Positions 42,551 to 52,200 of a stretch of 64,000 nucleotides of DNA are shown here, piece after piece. The stretch lies in the NCBI GenBank assembly GCA_041694635.1, contig JBDNHI010000133.1, positions 124,001-188,000 of the forward strand. Reading direction: 5' to 3'. The position numbers and the translations under genes were made by a program. Numbering within the stretch: the stretch's first letter is position 1; each line of letters starts with the position of its first letter. Below the pieces are notes generated by a model. The model saw only the letters and a program-made list of their open reading frames with translations, did not search any database and was not told where the DNA came from. Source of the DNA: UBA969 sp041694635. GTDB taxonomy: Bacteria; Planctomycetota; Planctomycetia; Gemmatales; Gemmataceae.

Positions 42551-45187
42551 TTAGGTTGGCGTTGTACATTCTTTTTCGATTTGCTCTCTAAGTATTTTGT
42601 AATTTATTTTCCCGGTGCCTAATGTCGGTATTTGTTCTAATTTGGTTACTTTATCTAGCCTCATAATCCCTCGAAAACCTGCTTCTGCTAGAATCTGGTT
42701 TGCTTGTGTTAATTGTAAATCTGTTGTGGTAAAGAGGCATATAAACTTACGCTGATCTTTTTCTATCCCTTCGATTGCAACCTTGGAACCATTTTCATCT
42801 GCTGGGTGTTTTCTAATAAATACTTCTTCTAGTGCGGGAAGTGAAATCATTTCTCCGCCAGATTTTATAAACCTTTTTAATCTTCCCTTAAAAAACAAGT
42901 ATCCTTCATTGTCTTGGGAAACAAGGTCACCGGTACTGTACCATTTTTTGTTATTTATTTCTTTAAAAGGGTTTAGCTCTTCATTACCCAAGTAACCGTT
43001 GAAAATTGTTGGCCCAGATAAGTAAAGCATTCCTGTTTCGCCAGGTTGTACGGTTGAATTTGAATCAAGATCTAGGATTAAAGTATCCACGCTAGGTAAA
43101 GCTTTTCCTATGGAGCCTTTTTTTGAATAGAAAGGTGGATTTACCGCAACAACAGGAGAACATTCGGTGATACCGTAACCTTCTAATACCTGTGTGTTTG
43201 GGGCAATTTTTAAAGCTTTCTCGAACAAATGATCGGGGCATTTTTCAGCACCCATAATTATTAATCTTAAATTCGGAAGAAGTTTGACCGAAGCTTTTTC
43301 TAAAATGTGTTGTAGGAAAGTTGGTGTTCCTACTAAAAGTGAGATTTTAAAAGACTGTAATTTCGCAGCAAGTTTTGCAGAATCAGTTGGGTCTGGATGA
43401 TATACAACTCGCATTCCCAAAAGGATGGGCAGAATTCCTGTTACGGATAATCCAAAACTGTGGAAAGGCGGAAGAAAAGCGAGGATGGTATCTTGAGAAC
43501 TAAGCCCAAGAAATGCTGTACCACTTTTTTGGTTGGCAATTATATTACGGTGAGAAAGCGGCACTGCCTTGGGTTGTTTTTCAGATCCACTAGTAAACAA
43601 AATAACGGCAGTAGTTTCTTGGTTTATACTTTTTATGGTTTTATTTAAGATTAGTTTGGGCCAATAAGATTGAAAAATACAGATTAGTAATTTGAGGGAA
43701 CTTGTGCCACCTTTAACTTTTTCAAGAAAAACCCATTCCGCATTTTGAACCGTTATTCCTACTCGGTCGATGAATCTTTGTGAAGTTAAAATGTTCGTGA
43801 TGCCTAGAAGATCAATAGAATGTTGAAGGTTTATAGGTCCCGTTGTCCAATTCAACATAACAGGGATTTTACCTGCCAACAGACACCCGAAATAGCCAAT
43901 AAAGCTTCCGGCGCTTGCAGGTAATAAAATACCAATATGCTTTGCGGGATTTTTACTAAGCATCGATGCAATTACAAGGGTTGCTAGCAGTAGTTTACGA
44001 TAAGTTAGAACCCCAGAAACATCATCAATGAGGGCAACTTGTTTCGAAGATTTGATTACCCTTAAGAGAAAAGAATCAAGCACCGTTTCACCTAGAATTT
44101 CACTTTCTTTAATTTTTCTAGTGCTTTGAATCCATTCGAGCGGAACCTTAATCGGGATAGGTTCGCCCCCCGTTTTGGAGCAAGCAAGGTAAAGGTCACC
44201 CAAGGTTGAAGGCACGAAGTTTGAGGTAAATCCAAAATGTTGTTCCAGATTAAGTAAAAGATCTAGTCTTTGAATGCTATCGATTCCAAGCGATTCGAGT
44301 TCGGTATTAGAAGGCAATAACTCATCAACAACAATGCCGCTGATTTTTTCTTTAATAATTTGAAGTACTTCGGCTTTAAACTCTAAAGGAAAATCTTGAT
44401 AAATAATAGAATTTGATGTTTTATTTAAATCAGGGAACTGTCGTTTTTGCCAAAATAGCAAGAAGTGATAAGGGCGAAAAACTGGCTTAATCTCATCCAC
44501 TTGATTGTACCAACCTTCTAAAAATTTGTTCACTTTGAATTTTTCGAATGGCTGTAAAGCTTTTGTATCTGCATTTTCAATCGTGATATTTATTTTTCTT
44601 CTGGGAATAAAGAACAGGAGATTGAAAAATAAAAACAGTAGGCAATAAAAAAACTCGGTAAATAATCCGGGCCGATTCCCCTTATATGCATAGCTAAACC
44701 TACTACCCCATAACCCGTTTGTTCTTACTAAAAGTAAATTAACTTCTGGATACGCTTTTAAAATATCACTAACTGCAGAAGTTCCTCCTAGGACTTCAAG
44801 GTGATTTCTTTTAAGTCTGCCCGAAGGCCAGATGATAAAGTTTTCCCCTTGCTGCAATCCCTGTTTTAGTTTTTCGATAGAAGTTTGAGCTTTTAATTTT
44901 GAAGATTGACTAATTTTTTCAAGATCAGGAACTTCTAATGCATTTAGCATTTTCATAAATGGTTTGATTAAAGGGTTTTGATAATAAGTTTCAAATACTA
45001 ACGGTCTTGGGGCATAGGTTTTAAACAGTTGCGAAAAAAGTATAACTGGATCCATATAGGCAGGGTGGTTAGGCAAAATTAATGTGCCCTTTTTTGCTTT
45101 ATTAAAATGATCATTATTTATAATAGTTATTGTGTATCGCAAGCTTAAAATGATGCGCAAAAAAAATGCAAAAATTCTTACAACCAT
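42551..45187 (-). CDS. Fusion of PlsC-type acyltransferase, acyl carrier domain and AMP-dependent acyl ligase
   Basis: The protein has 878 residues. Residues 20-200 are a PlsC-like acyltransferase with HX4D (H41-D46 in NHPAYMD) and WPSGR at 120-124 in place of the usual PEGTR. Residues 265-335 form an acyl carrier domain with serine S304 in LGIDSIQRLDL, the site for a phosphopantetheine arm. Residues 360-870 are an AMP-binding ligase (LFTSGSEKQPKAVPLSH, EGYGITECSP, YSTGDLV, and the C-terminal GTGKINYK lysine motif). I infer that the ligase activates a fatty acid, loads it on the built-in carrier, and the acyltransferase moves it to a lysolipid. E. coli Aas has acyltransferase and ligase but no carrier between them. 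Confidence 0.88.
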   Translation of the reverse strand: MVVRIFAFFLRIILSLRYTITIINNDHFNKAKKGTLILPNHPAYMDPVILFSQLFKTYAPRPLVFETYYQNPLIKPFMKMLNALEVPDLEKISQSSKLKAQTSIEKLKQGLQQGENFIIWPSGRLKRNHLEVLGGTSAVSDILKAYPEVNLLLVRTNGLWGSRFSYAYKGNRPGLFTEFFYCLLFLFFNLLFFIPRRKINITIENADTKALQPFEKFKVNKFLEGWYNQVDEIKPVFRPYHFLLFWQKRQFPDLNKTSNSIIYQDFPLEFKAEVLQIIKEKISGIVVDELLPSNTELESLGIDSIQRLDLLLNLEQHFGFTSNFVPSTLGDLYLACSKTGGEPIPIKVPLEWIQSTRKIKESEILGETVLDSFLLRVIKSSKQVALIDDVSGVLTYRKLLLATLVIASMLSKNPAKHIGILLPASAGSFIGYFGCLLAGKIPVMLNWTTGPINLQHSIDLLGITNILTSQRFIDRVGITVQNAEWVFLEKVKGGTSSLKLLICIFQSYWPKLILNKTIKSINQETTAVILFTSGSEKQPKAVPLSHRNIIANQKSGTAFLGLSSQDTILAFLPPFHSFGLSVTGILPILLGMRVVYHPDPTDSAKLAAKLQSFKISLLVGTPTFLQHILEKASVKLLPNLRLIIMGAEKCPDHLFEKALKIAPNTQVLEGYGITECSPVVAVNPPFYSKKGSIGKALPSVDTLILDLDSNSTVQPGETGMLYLSGPTIFNGYLGNEELNPFKEINNKKWYSTGDLVSQDNEGYLFFKGRLKRFIKSGGEMISLPALEEVFIRKHPADENGSKVAIEGIEKDQRKFICLFTTTDLQLTQANQILAEAGFRGIMRLDKVTKLEQIPTLGTGKINYKILREQIEKECTTPT

Positions 45188-45188
45188 T

Positions 45189-45719
45189 TTAATTCTCGTT
45201 AGAGAAATCTTGACTAGAGGAAGGTGGATTGGTTTTAAAATCCATAGCTGGAAGATTTTTGTTACTAAGTTGTTGCTTCTTTAGTGCAATTTTTGCATTA
45301 CGAAGTTGTTTTTGATGATGCCACGAGAAAATTGCATCGAGCCCGCTTACCGCAATTAAGAACAATAAAACAATCAGAAAACTAGCCCAAAAAGTTGCAT
45401 ATCTAGTTGCGAATTGGATTTGCTCGGATGAATAAATTAGCTTTTTACCTGTCTCCTCTGATAAATTTCTTAAATTTGCTAAATGTTGAGCAGGGGCTTC
45501 AAGATAAATCATTGCTAGGGTAAGCATTAACGCAAGTACAAGCATAATAGTTCCCCCGATAAATCTGCAGCAATGGACGGGGTAGGTTATTAAATTAATA
45601 TCTGTTTGGCTTTCTGGTTTTGAAAAGACATAAGAGAAGTGCCTAATTATACTAGAAATACCAAGCCAGATTAAGACTGAGCAAATTGCTGACCCTGCTA
45701 GTATTTGATTGGTTCCCAT
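45189..45719 (-). CDS. Membrane protein of unknown function
   Basis: The protein has 176 residues from ATG 45719, chosen because AAAAGG lies eight bases upstream; a TTG at 45737 is less likely. There are three hydrophobic segments (about 5-26, 50-72 and 108-128), then a basic, low-complexity cytoplasmic tail. I recognise no domain. It ends one base before the start of the acyltransferase-ligase fusion, so the two are tightly coupled and may act on the same lipids. Confidence 0.75.
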   Translation of the reverse strand: MGTNQILAGSAICSVLIWLGISSIIRHFSYVFSKPESQTDINLITYPVHCCRFIGGTIMLVLALMLTLAMIYLEAPAQHLANLRNLSEETGKKLIYSSEQIQFATRYATFWASFLIVLLFLIAVSGLDAIFSWHHQKQLRNAKIALKKQQLSNKNLPAMDFKTNPPSSSQDFSNEN

Positions 45720-45749
45720 TTGATAGACCTTTTGCAAGTATTTAATTTT

Positions 45750-46724
45750 TTAGCGCTGACGCTGCAACCAGCTTGCAAGGACTTTAGCTACTGCTGCCAT
45801 TGTTTCGCCCGAACATTGTTCGGGTGTGTCGGAAAGTTTATGCCAATGCTTGTAATCAAAATCTATAATGTCAATTGCGGGAATCCCATTATTATTTAGT
45901 GGGATGTGGTCGTCTTCTACCGCAAACTTGCTAAATTCATTCAGTTTAAAATTATCTATTTTTAACTCATTTGCAGTAGACCAAACTTCCCGTACGATCT
46001 GGCCTGCTTTCCACCAAGAGTTCTGCTCGATAGGGAATTTAGCTCCTTTTCCTGCTACCATATCTAAAAGAATGGCTGATCGGTATTTTACGATTTGTGT
46101 GTTCTTTCTTGCTTCTTTAGCAAAGTGCTTCGAACCAAAAAAATACTCGTCATCTGGATCGAATACAAATTCCTCGCCATCAAAAAAAACAAAATCAACA
46201 CCAACTTGGCAATTAAGCTTGCGCATATGTCTGCCCATTTCCATTAAAAGCGCAACGCCTGATCCGCCATCGTTAGCACTGATGAAAGTACCTTTTCTTT
46301 TTTTTGGGTCGGTTTCTTGATCTGCAAACGGGCGAGTATCGAAGTGCGAACAGAGTATCACTCTTTCTCGTGCCTCTGGGTGCCAAGTTACTATCAGATT
46401 AACCATAGGTGTCGGCCTGTTGGTACTTCGTTGGATGGCTTTAAAATCTTGTTCTAAGACTTTAGCGCCAAACTTTTCGAAATGTTTTTTTATGATTTCT
46501 CGTTGCTTAACGATGCCTTCCGACCCACTGATTCGTGTGCCTATTTCGCATATTTCTTTTAAATATTTCATCGATTGTTCGGCGTCAAAAGGCAAAGCGA
46601 TTTCTTTCATTTTCTTCTCTTCGGGGTTTGTTTGCGCTTCAAGACACATTGCAAATGTTAAAGCTGCAATGATAATACTTGTCAATCGTATCTTGCTGGT
46701 TGTTGTGATTTGCTGGTTCGGCAT
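45750..46724 (-). CDS. M28-family peptidase / glutaminyl cyclase-like protein
   Basis: The protein has 324 residues with an N-terminal signal segment (about 12-31). The zinc-enzyme motifs are CSHFDTRPF, D152 (ANDGGSGVALL), FDGEE (E184/E185), and the later D271-D272-H273 (VEDDHIPLNNNGIPAIDIID), followed by WHKLSDTPEQCS. The last two motifs are closer to glutaminyl-peptide cyclotransferases than to aminopeptidases, so pyroglutamate formation on exported proteins is as likely as peptide cleavage. GGAG lies six bases before ATG 46724. It follows truB on the same strand. Confidence 0.88.
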   Translation of the reverse strand: MPNQQITTTSKIRLTSIIIAALTFAMCLEAQTNPEEKKMKEIALPFDAEQSMKYLKEICEIGTRISGSEGIVKQREIIKKHFEKFGAKVLEQDFKAIQRSTNRPTPMVNLIVTWHPEARERVILCSHFDTRPFADQETDPKKRKGTFISANDGGSGVALLMEMGRHMRKLNCQVGVDFVFFDGEEFVFDPDDEYFFGSKHFAKEARKNTQIVKYRSAILLDMVAGKGAKFPIEQNSWWKAGQIVREVWSTANELKIDNFKLNEFSKFAVEDDHIPLNNNGIPAIDIIDFDYKHWHKLSDTPEQCSGETMAAVAKVLASWLQRQR

Positions 46725-46815
46725 AAGAAACTCCGTGTGTTAAGATTTTAGCATCATAGTCTTCACCCCAAGTTCAGGCGATACTGAATACTGAATTAAC
46801 GACTAAAAGTTGGGG

Positions 46816-47721
46816 TTATTTTAAAGAGAAAACTTTTGTAGGCTTTAGGAGTTTTGTGGTTTGATCGTAAATTGCCATCGCTCTAAATTTGTTATCACTG
46901 TCCAAGATTGCAATAGGCTTTGTAAAGTTAATCGAGGTTTTCTCAAGGTCGAAAGGGGTTTTGGTGCCTTTAATTAGAAGATTTAAAAGGGCCGGCTCTA
47001 GAATTAATTTCTCTTCGCTATCAACAGCCGATTCGTGAGGAAGTATGATATTTTTCAAATCCTCAGGCTTGGGGCTTGGGGCTTGGGATTCTGATAATTT
47101 AAAACATCCGATGGCGGTTCGCTGAAGATCTTCAACATAACCGCCTGTATTAATTAATGTGCCAAGATCTCGGGCGATGGATCGGATGTAGGTTCCTTTG
47201 CCACAGGTTATTTCTAGTTCCAAATAAGGAAAGTTGTATTCAATAATCTGTATGTTATGGATGTGAACTTTTTTGGGAGCCAATGAAATGGGTTCACCCA
47301 TTCTTGCGAGTTTGTAAGATCGTTGCCCATTAATCCAAGCTGCTGAATGTGAAGGTGGTGTTTGTTCAATTACACCCTCAAAGGTTTTAAGGGCAAGTTG
47401 AATTTCTTCAAGGGTTGGAACCTGTTGAACTTCGAGAACTTCAATGGGTCCTTCAGAATCATCAGTTACACTTTTTGCCCCAAGTCTTATAGTCGTTTTG
47501 TAAATCTTTTTCATCGATTGAATGTATTCAACCAATCTTGTAGTCCAACCTAGGCAAATCACAAGAACCCCTGATGCGAGTGGGTCGAGGGTTCCTGCGT
47601 GTCCTGTGGGCACGCTTTCGCTAAACCATTCTTGGACATAGTCCACGGCGGTTCGCGAGGTCATACCTTTGGGCTTGTTGATGACGATAATTCCAGAAGT
47701 TATTGGCAATTCATTTAGCAA
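46816..47721 (-). CDS. truB: tRNA pseudouridine-55 synthase
   Basis: It converts uridine 55 of tRNA to pseudouridine. The catalytic aspartate D46 lies in GHAGTLDPLASGV, and PPSHSA, CGKGTYIRSIARDLG and YVEDLQRTAIG are family motifs. I place the start at TTG 47721: AGGAG lies eight bases upstream and the protein then begins LNELPITSGIIVINKPKG, as TruB proteins do. The same frame also offers GTG 47781, inside the dinB end, which would add 20 unlikely residues. It follows dinB on the same strand, probably in one transcript. Confidence 0.93.
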   Translation of the reverse strand: MLNELPITSGIIVINKPKGMTSRTAVDYVQEWFSESVPTGHAGTLDPLASGVLVICLGWTTRLVEYIQSMKKIYKTTIRLGAKSVTDDSEGPIEVLEVQQVPTLEEIQLALKTFEGVIEQTPPSHSAAWINGQRSYKLARMGEPISLAPKKVHIHNIQIIEYNFPYLELEITCGKGTYIRSIARDLGTLINTGGYVEDLQRTAIGCFKLSESQAPSPKPEDLKNIILPHESAVDSEEKLILEPALLNLLIKGTKTPFDLEKTSINFTKPIAILDSDNKFRAMAIYDQTTKLLKPTKVFSLK

Positions 47722-47765
47722 GATTAGTTCTCCTGCTTTTATGATAATAAAAGAAGTCGATTTAG

Positions 47766-49067
47766 TCACCGTGTAAGGCACGGAGTTCGGAGTTTAAAAT
47801 TATCTCTGTCGTGGTCAAGTTTTTTGGCAAGGACGAGTGAATTCCCGCTTGTGACGGACATAAACCCGAACCTAGCGCGTATTTCGTCCTTGCATTTTGC
47901 AAGCCGTTCGCCGCGCTCTTTCTCCGCATCAGGGAATAATAAGTTCGCAGATTCCGCAGATTGTAATTGTTGAAACTCCACCCCAATAAGCCTTAATGGT
48001 AGCCTGCGTGTGTAAAGCTTTACTAGTTTTTCCTTGGCTGCGTCAAGTAATTCAGAGTTATTGTCACATGGGGTTTTGAAATGCTGGTAGTTGTGTGCTT
48101 CTTTGAGGTCGCCGTAGCGTAGGTAAATTTTCATACAGCGAGTAGCAAGGTTATTAAAACGCATCCATAAAATCGCTCGTTCGAGTAGATGGGCAAGCAT
48201 AGCGTTAAGAAAGACCTGATCTGGATTGGGTGGGTTAAAACTAGTGGATCGAGAAATCGAAGCAGCACTTTGAATGGTTTGTAAGGTTCGTGTGTCAATA
48301 CCGTGCGAGAAATCTCGTAATAGTTGTGCCCGTTTGCCAAACATACCTCCAAGAACTTCAAGAGGAAGCTCAGCGGCTTCTGCGACAATGTTGATATTAA
48401 GGCGCTGGAATTTTTCTCTGCCTACCGTGCCAACTCCTGGAAGGATCCCTACTGGCCAAGGCTTGATGTAATTTTCCTCGTAACCTTCCAACACGGTAAC
48501 AACTGGTGAAAAGTGCTTTGTTTCTGCCAAAATATTAGTCCCAGTGATCCAGCGTGATGCGGTTCGACGCTGCGAAGAAATACGCAAATCCTTTGCATGG
48601 TGCGTCGCAATATTGGCTATTAATTTATTGCTTCCTATACCCATTGAAACCTTCAGGCCGACTTCTTGCAGGATTTGTTCGCGCAGAGTACTCGCAAGCT
48701 GCTTATGCTCGGTCGGGTCTGCTTGGGCAAGTTGCATATACAAGTCGTCCATTGCAGCCATTTCAACAATGTTAGAATGTTCTTTACAAATACCAAGAAT
48801 TTGTCTGCCTGCTATTTCGTATCTACGGTGATCTCCCGGAAGTATGCGTAACGATTTGCAAAGTTGTTTTGCAAGAGTTAGCCGCATACCAGTTTTTATG
48901 CCTTCCCGTTTTGCTTCGTAGCTGCAACTGGCCACCACCCCGGTGCCGACTGCAACAGGAACCCCTTTTAGCCTTGGATCATCGCGCTGCTCGATAGAAG
49001 CGAAGAATGCATCGACATCGAGGTGTGCAATAGGCTTAAAAATCGGGTTATGAGAATGTAAAGTCAT
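47766..49067 (-). CDS. dinB: DNA polymerase IV (Y family)
   Basis: The protein has 433 residues from ATG 49067; the frame extends to 49106 but family members start close to the first catalytic motif. It is an error-prone translesion polymerase without proofreading. Visible elements are HLDVDAFFASIEQ (acidic residues D17 and D19), VASCSYEAKREGIKTGM, the helix-hairpin-helix WPVGILPGVG, and the little-finger domain up to the C-terminus. The second catalytic motif reads MAAMDDLYM where SxDExYLD is usual, so the conserved glutamate is an aspartate. No lexA or other SOS gene is adjacent and no known SOS box was recognised. truB follows downstream. Confidence 0.93.
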   Translation of the reverse strand: MTLHSHNPIFKPIAHLDVDAFFASIEQRDDPRLKGVPVAVGTGVVASCSYEAKREGIKTGMRLTLAKQLCKSLRILPGDHRRYEIAGRQILGICKEHSNIVEMAAMDDLYMQLAQADPTEHKQLASTLREQILQEVGLKVSMGIGSNKLIANIATHHAKDLRISSQRRTASRWITGTNILAETKHFSPVVTVLEGYEENYIKPWPVGILPGVGTVGREKFQRLNINIVAEAAELPLEVLGGMFGKRAQLLRDFSHGIDTRTLQTIQSAASISRSTSFNPPNPDQVFLNAMLAHLLERAILWMRFNNLATRCMKIYLRYGDLKEAHNYQHFKTPCDNNSELLDAAKEKLVKLYTRRLPLRLIGVEFQQLQSAESANLLFPDAEKERGERLAKCKDEIRARFGFMSVTSGNSLVLAKKLDHDRDNFKLRTPCLTR

Positions 49068-49287
49068 AGGAACCTGTAAGTGAAATCTGTGGAAAAAAGT
49101 GTTCAAGAAACCAGATTAAGTGTACAGGTGTATATTCACTACTATTTGCGACTTGTCAAGCTTGGAATAAATATTCTTCCAGATTGTCTAAATCTACTGG
49201 AAAAATACAGCATTTAACGATACATTCACTTGATACAGGGTAAGTTCGATCACTAGTTACCCATAACCACTTACGAAAAAAGAAACT

Positions 49288-52200
49288 ATGCAGACGGTAC
49301 AAATGACTCTGGGCGAAATCGGAGTTAATGAAATTTCTCGAATAGCACAAAATTTTCAACTTAGAAAAAATAATGTTGAGGGTGCAATTCAACTTCTTTT
49401 AGAGGGAAAAACCCCATCTTTTATAGCTCGCTATAGGCGGGCCAAAACCGCCGGAATGAACGAACTCACTCTTCGAGCTATCCGTGAACGGTTGTTCAAA
49501 ATCAGAGCTTTCCTCGAGCGTAAAGAAACTATTTTAAAGGCGATAGAGACATTAGGGAAATTATCGCCCGAACTGCGTCAGCAAATCCAAGCACTTGAGT
49601 CGCCCAAGCATCTTGAAGATTTTTATCTTCCTTTTAAACCAAAGAAAAACACCTTGGCAGCTTCTGCACGCGAAAAAGGTTTGGAAGCTTTTGCGGATGC
49701 TTTATGGGCCGAAGACCCTGCAATTGATAACCTTCCTGAAATTCTTCCGACGATGATTAATCCTGAAAAAGGTTTAGAAAATATCGAAAAGATTAATGAA
49801 GGTGTGGTTCAAATCTTTGCAGAAAAATTAGCTGAAAGCCCCAGCGTTCGAGCGTCAGTCAGAGATGATTTATGGGGTCACGGGAAAATAAAGGTTACGA
49901 AAACAGCCCGGGTTAAAGAAAAGTATGGTATCGAATTCAAAGAATATTTTTCTTACGAGGAACCTTTAAAAACGCTACAAGCAAGAAAGTACCTTCAAAT
50001 TGCAAAAGGTGAAAAAAGTGGTTTTTTAAACATCCTTTTTGATTGGGATTTCTCCAAGGCAAAGAAAAACGCACTTGACTCTCTTGCTTCGAAAACAATC
50101 ATTTTTCAGGCTCACGGCGCGGAAAATTTTGAGCCACATTCGACCGATGCGCACGATTCCGAACTACCCGAAAATCAGGAATCCCAATTATCTCCCGTTG
50201 CGGAACAAGTTTTGGCTGCACCAGTTCAGCTTCAGACTCCTGCTAAGCCTTCGTTTCAGCATAAATATCTCGAATTGATTAGCAAAGCTATGGATTTAGC
50301 TTTTGATCAGATCTTGAAATCATTTATGGAAAAAGAATGCCAGCGCGACTTGGCGGAAAAATCTTCCGAACACGCCGCCACTCTTCTTGCTCGCTTTTTT
50401 CATAATAGGCTTGTCGCTGATCCAGCAGGCCCAATCAAGGTGCTTGCAATCGATCCAGGTTTTCGCAATGGCTGCAGAATCGTTGTCCTCAATGAAGAGG
50501 GCTCACATATCGATCACGCTGTCATTTTCCCGCACCAACCGCAAGGCAAAAAGGAACTTAGCCTCCTTATACTTGAACAATTGATTCGCAAGCATCAGGT
50601 TCAAACCATTGCTTTAGGCAACGGCAACGCTGCAAAGGCAACCGAAGTTCTTCTTTATGAATTGCTGGAAAGGCTTAAAAACCCTCTGCATCTTGAAGAC
50701 GAGAAAAAAGAAGTTCTTCTTAGTGAAGAATCTATGGAACTAACGGAAACGGTTAATGTTGAACCCCTCGCTGAAGTGGGAAAAGCTTTCGTGGCAATAA
50801 TTGTACCTGAATCCCCTGCAATAGAAACTGTGGCGGTGGAAACCCCTGCAATAGAAACTGTGGCGGTGGAAACCCCTGCAATAGAAACTGTGGCGGTGGA
50901 AACCCCTGCAATAGAAACTGTGGCGGTGGAAACCCCTGCAATTGAAACTGTTGTGACGGAAACTGTTACTGAACCTGTAACTGTAGTGGAAGGCGTGCAG
51001 GAAGTTGCCCCCGTTGAACCCGCAACTCCCGTGGTAACGGGTCCCTCGCCAGAAGTCTTAGCCGCCAAGAAAAAGCTTGAACTAGAAGCGCAGAAAAAAC
51101 TTGAAAAAGAACGCAGGCAAGCCGAATACCAAAAGTTGGTGCAGGATGCCAAAATTATGGTTAAAGGTTTACCTTCCCCTCCTTCGGAAGTCAGGTTTGC
51201 TTCGGTTATAGAGGCCGGGGCTGCAGAATACGCATCTTCTTCTTTGGGTAAGGAAGAGTTGCCAGAAATTGATAATGCAATGCGAACCGCTGTTTCGCTT
51301 GGTCGTAGGTTGCAAAACCCGTTAAGAGAATTAATAAAAATTGACCCAATTTATGTGGTATCGGGTTTGTTGGATTTTGAAGTTCAGCACCGTTACCTTA
51401 GGCCAGCTTTGGAAAATGTATTAGAGTCTTGCGTTAATGCGGTAGGAGCCGACCTTAACAAAGTTGAAGCCTCTTATCTTCAGAACATATCAGGGTTAAA
51501 CCCGTTGTTGGCGCAGGAAATTGTGGGGTACAGGAAAAAGAACGGCCCGTTTAAAAACAAAAAACAACTGCTCGAGATTCCGAATTTCTCTCCCGAAAAG
51601 TTTGAGCTTTGTGCAGGGTTTTTGCAGGTCTACGATGGTGATGAGCCTTTCGATGCTACCAATTTTCACACCGATGATTATGAGATGGCAGGCAAAATCC
51701 TCGTTGGCTTTGATATTGCCAAAGACGATTGGAAAAAACCTGAGAAAAAAGATGAGCTCTTGCAAAAGGCCAGAGCTGCTAATCTTAAAGAGGTGGTCGC
51801 TGCTACCGGTATTGATTCGGTTACATCCCTCAAAGATTTTCTTGATGAACTGATTCACCCACTTTCTCAAAGTCAGGCTCGAAGGTTCGGACCTGTTTAC
51901 AGAACCAAGCAACACCACTTTGATGAGTTGCAAGTTGGTATGGAATTAGTTGGAGTGGTACAAAATGTTGTGGAATTCGGCTGTTTTGTTGATGTGGGCA
52001 TAAAGGAAAGTGGTTTGGTTCACATTAGCCAAATATCAGCTCGTTATGTTCGCAGCCCCTATGAATCTGTAAGTGTAGGGGATATCGTTAAGGTTTGGGT
52101 CATTGCGTTAGATAAAGAAAAGTCTCGTATATCGTTATCTATGATCAGGCCGGCTCGGCAAGATTATAATTCTAATCGAGCCCCGCGAGAAAGGCCGCAG

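Noticed and set aside
46763..46818. Inverted repeat ACCCCAA/TTGGGGT at the truB end
   Set aside because: The loop is about 40 bases and no T run follows, so a terminator or regulatory role cannot be supported.
50815..50964. Tandem 30-bp repeats taken for a CRISPR-like array
   Set aside because: The copies are directly adjacent without spacers and are in frame in a protein-coding gene.
50655..51152. Long minus-strand open frame antisense to tex with STATVSIAGV repeats
   Set aside because: It is the mirror of the tandem-repeat part of tex; the repeats come from the 30-bp DNA units and there is no ribosome binding site or recognisable protein.
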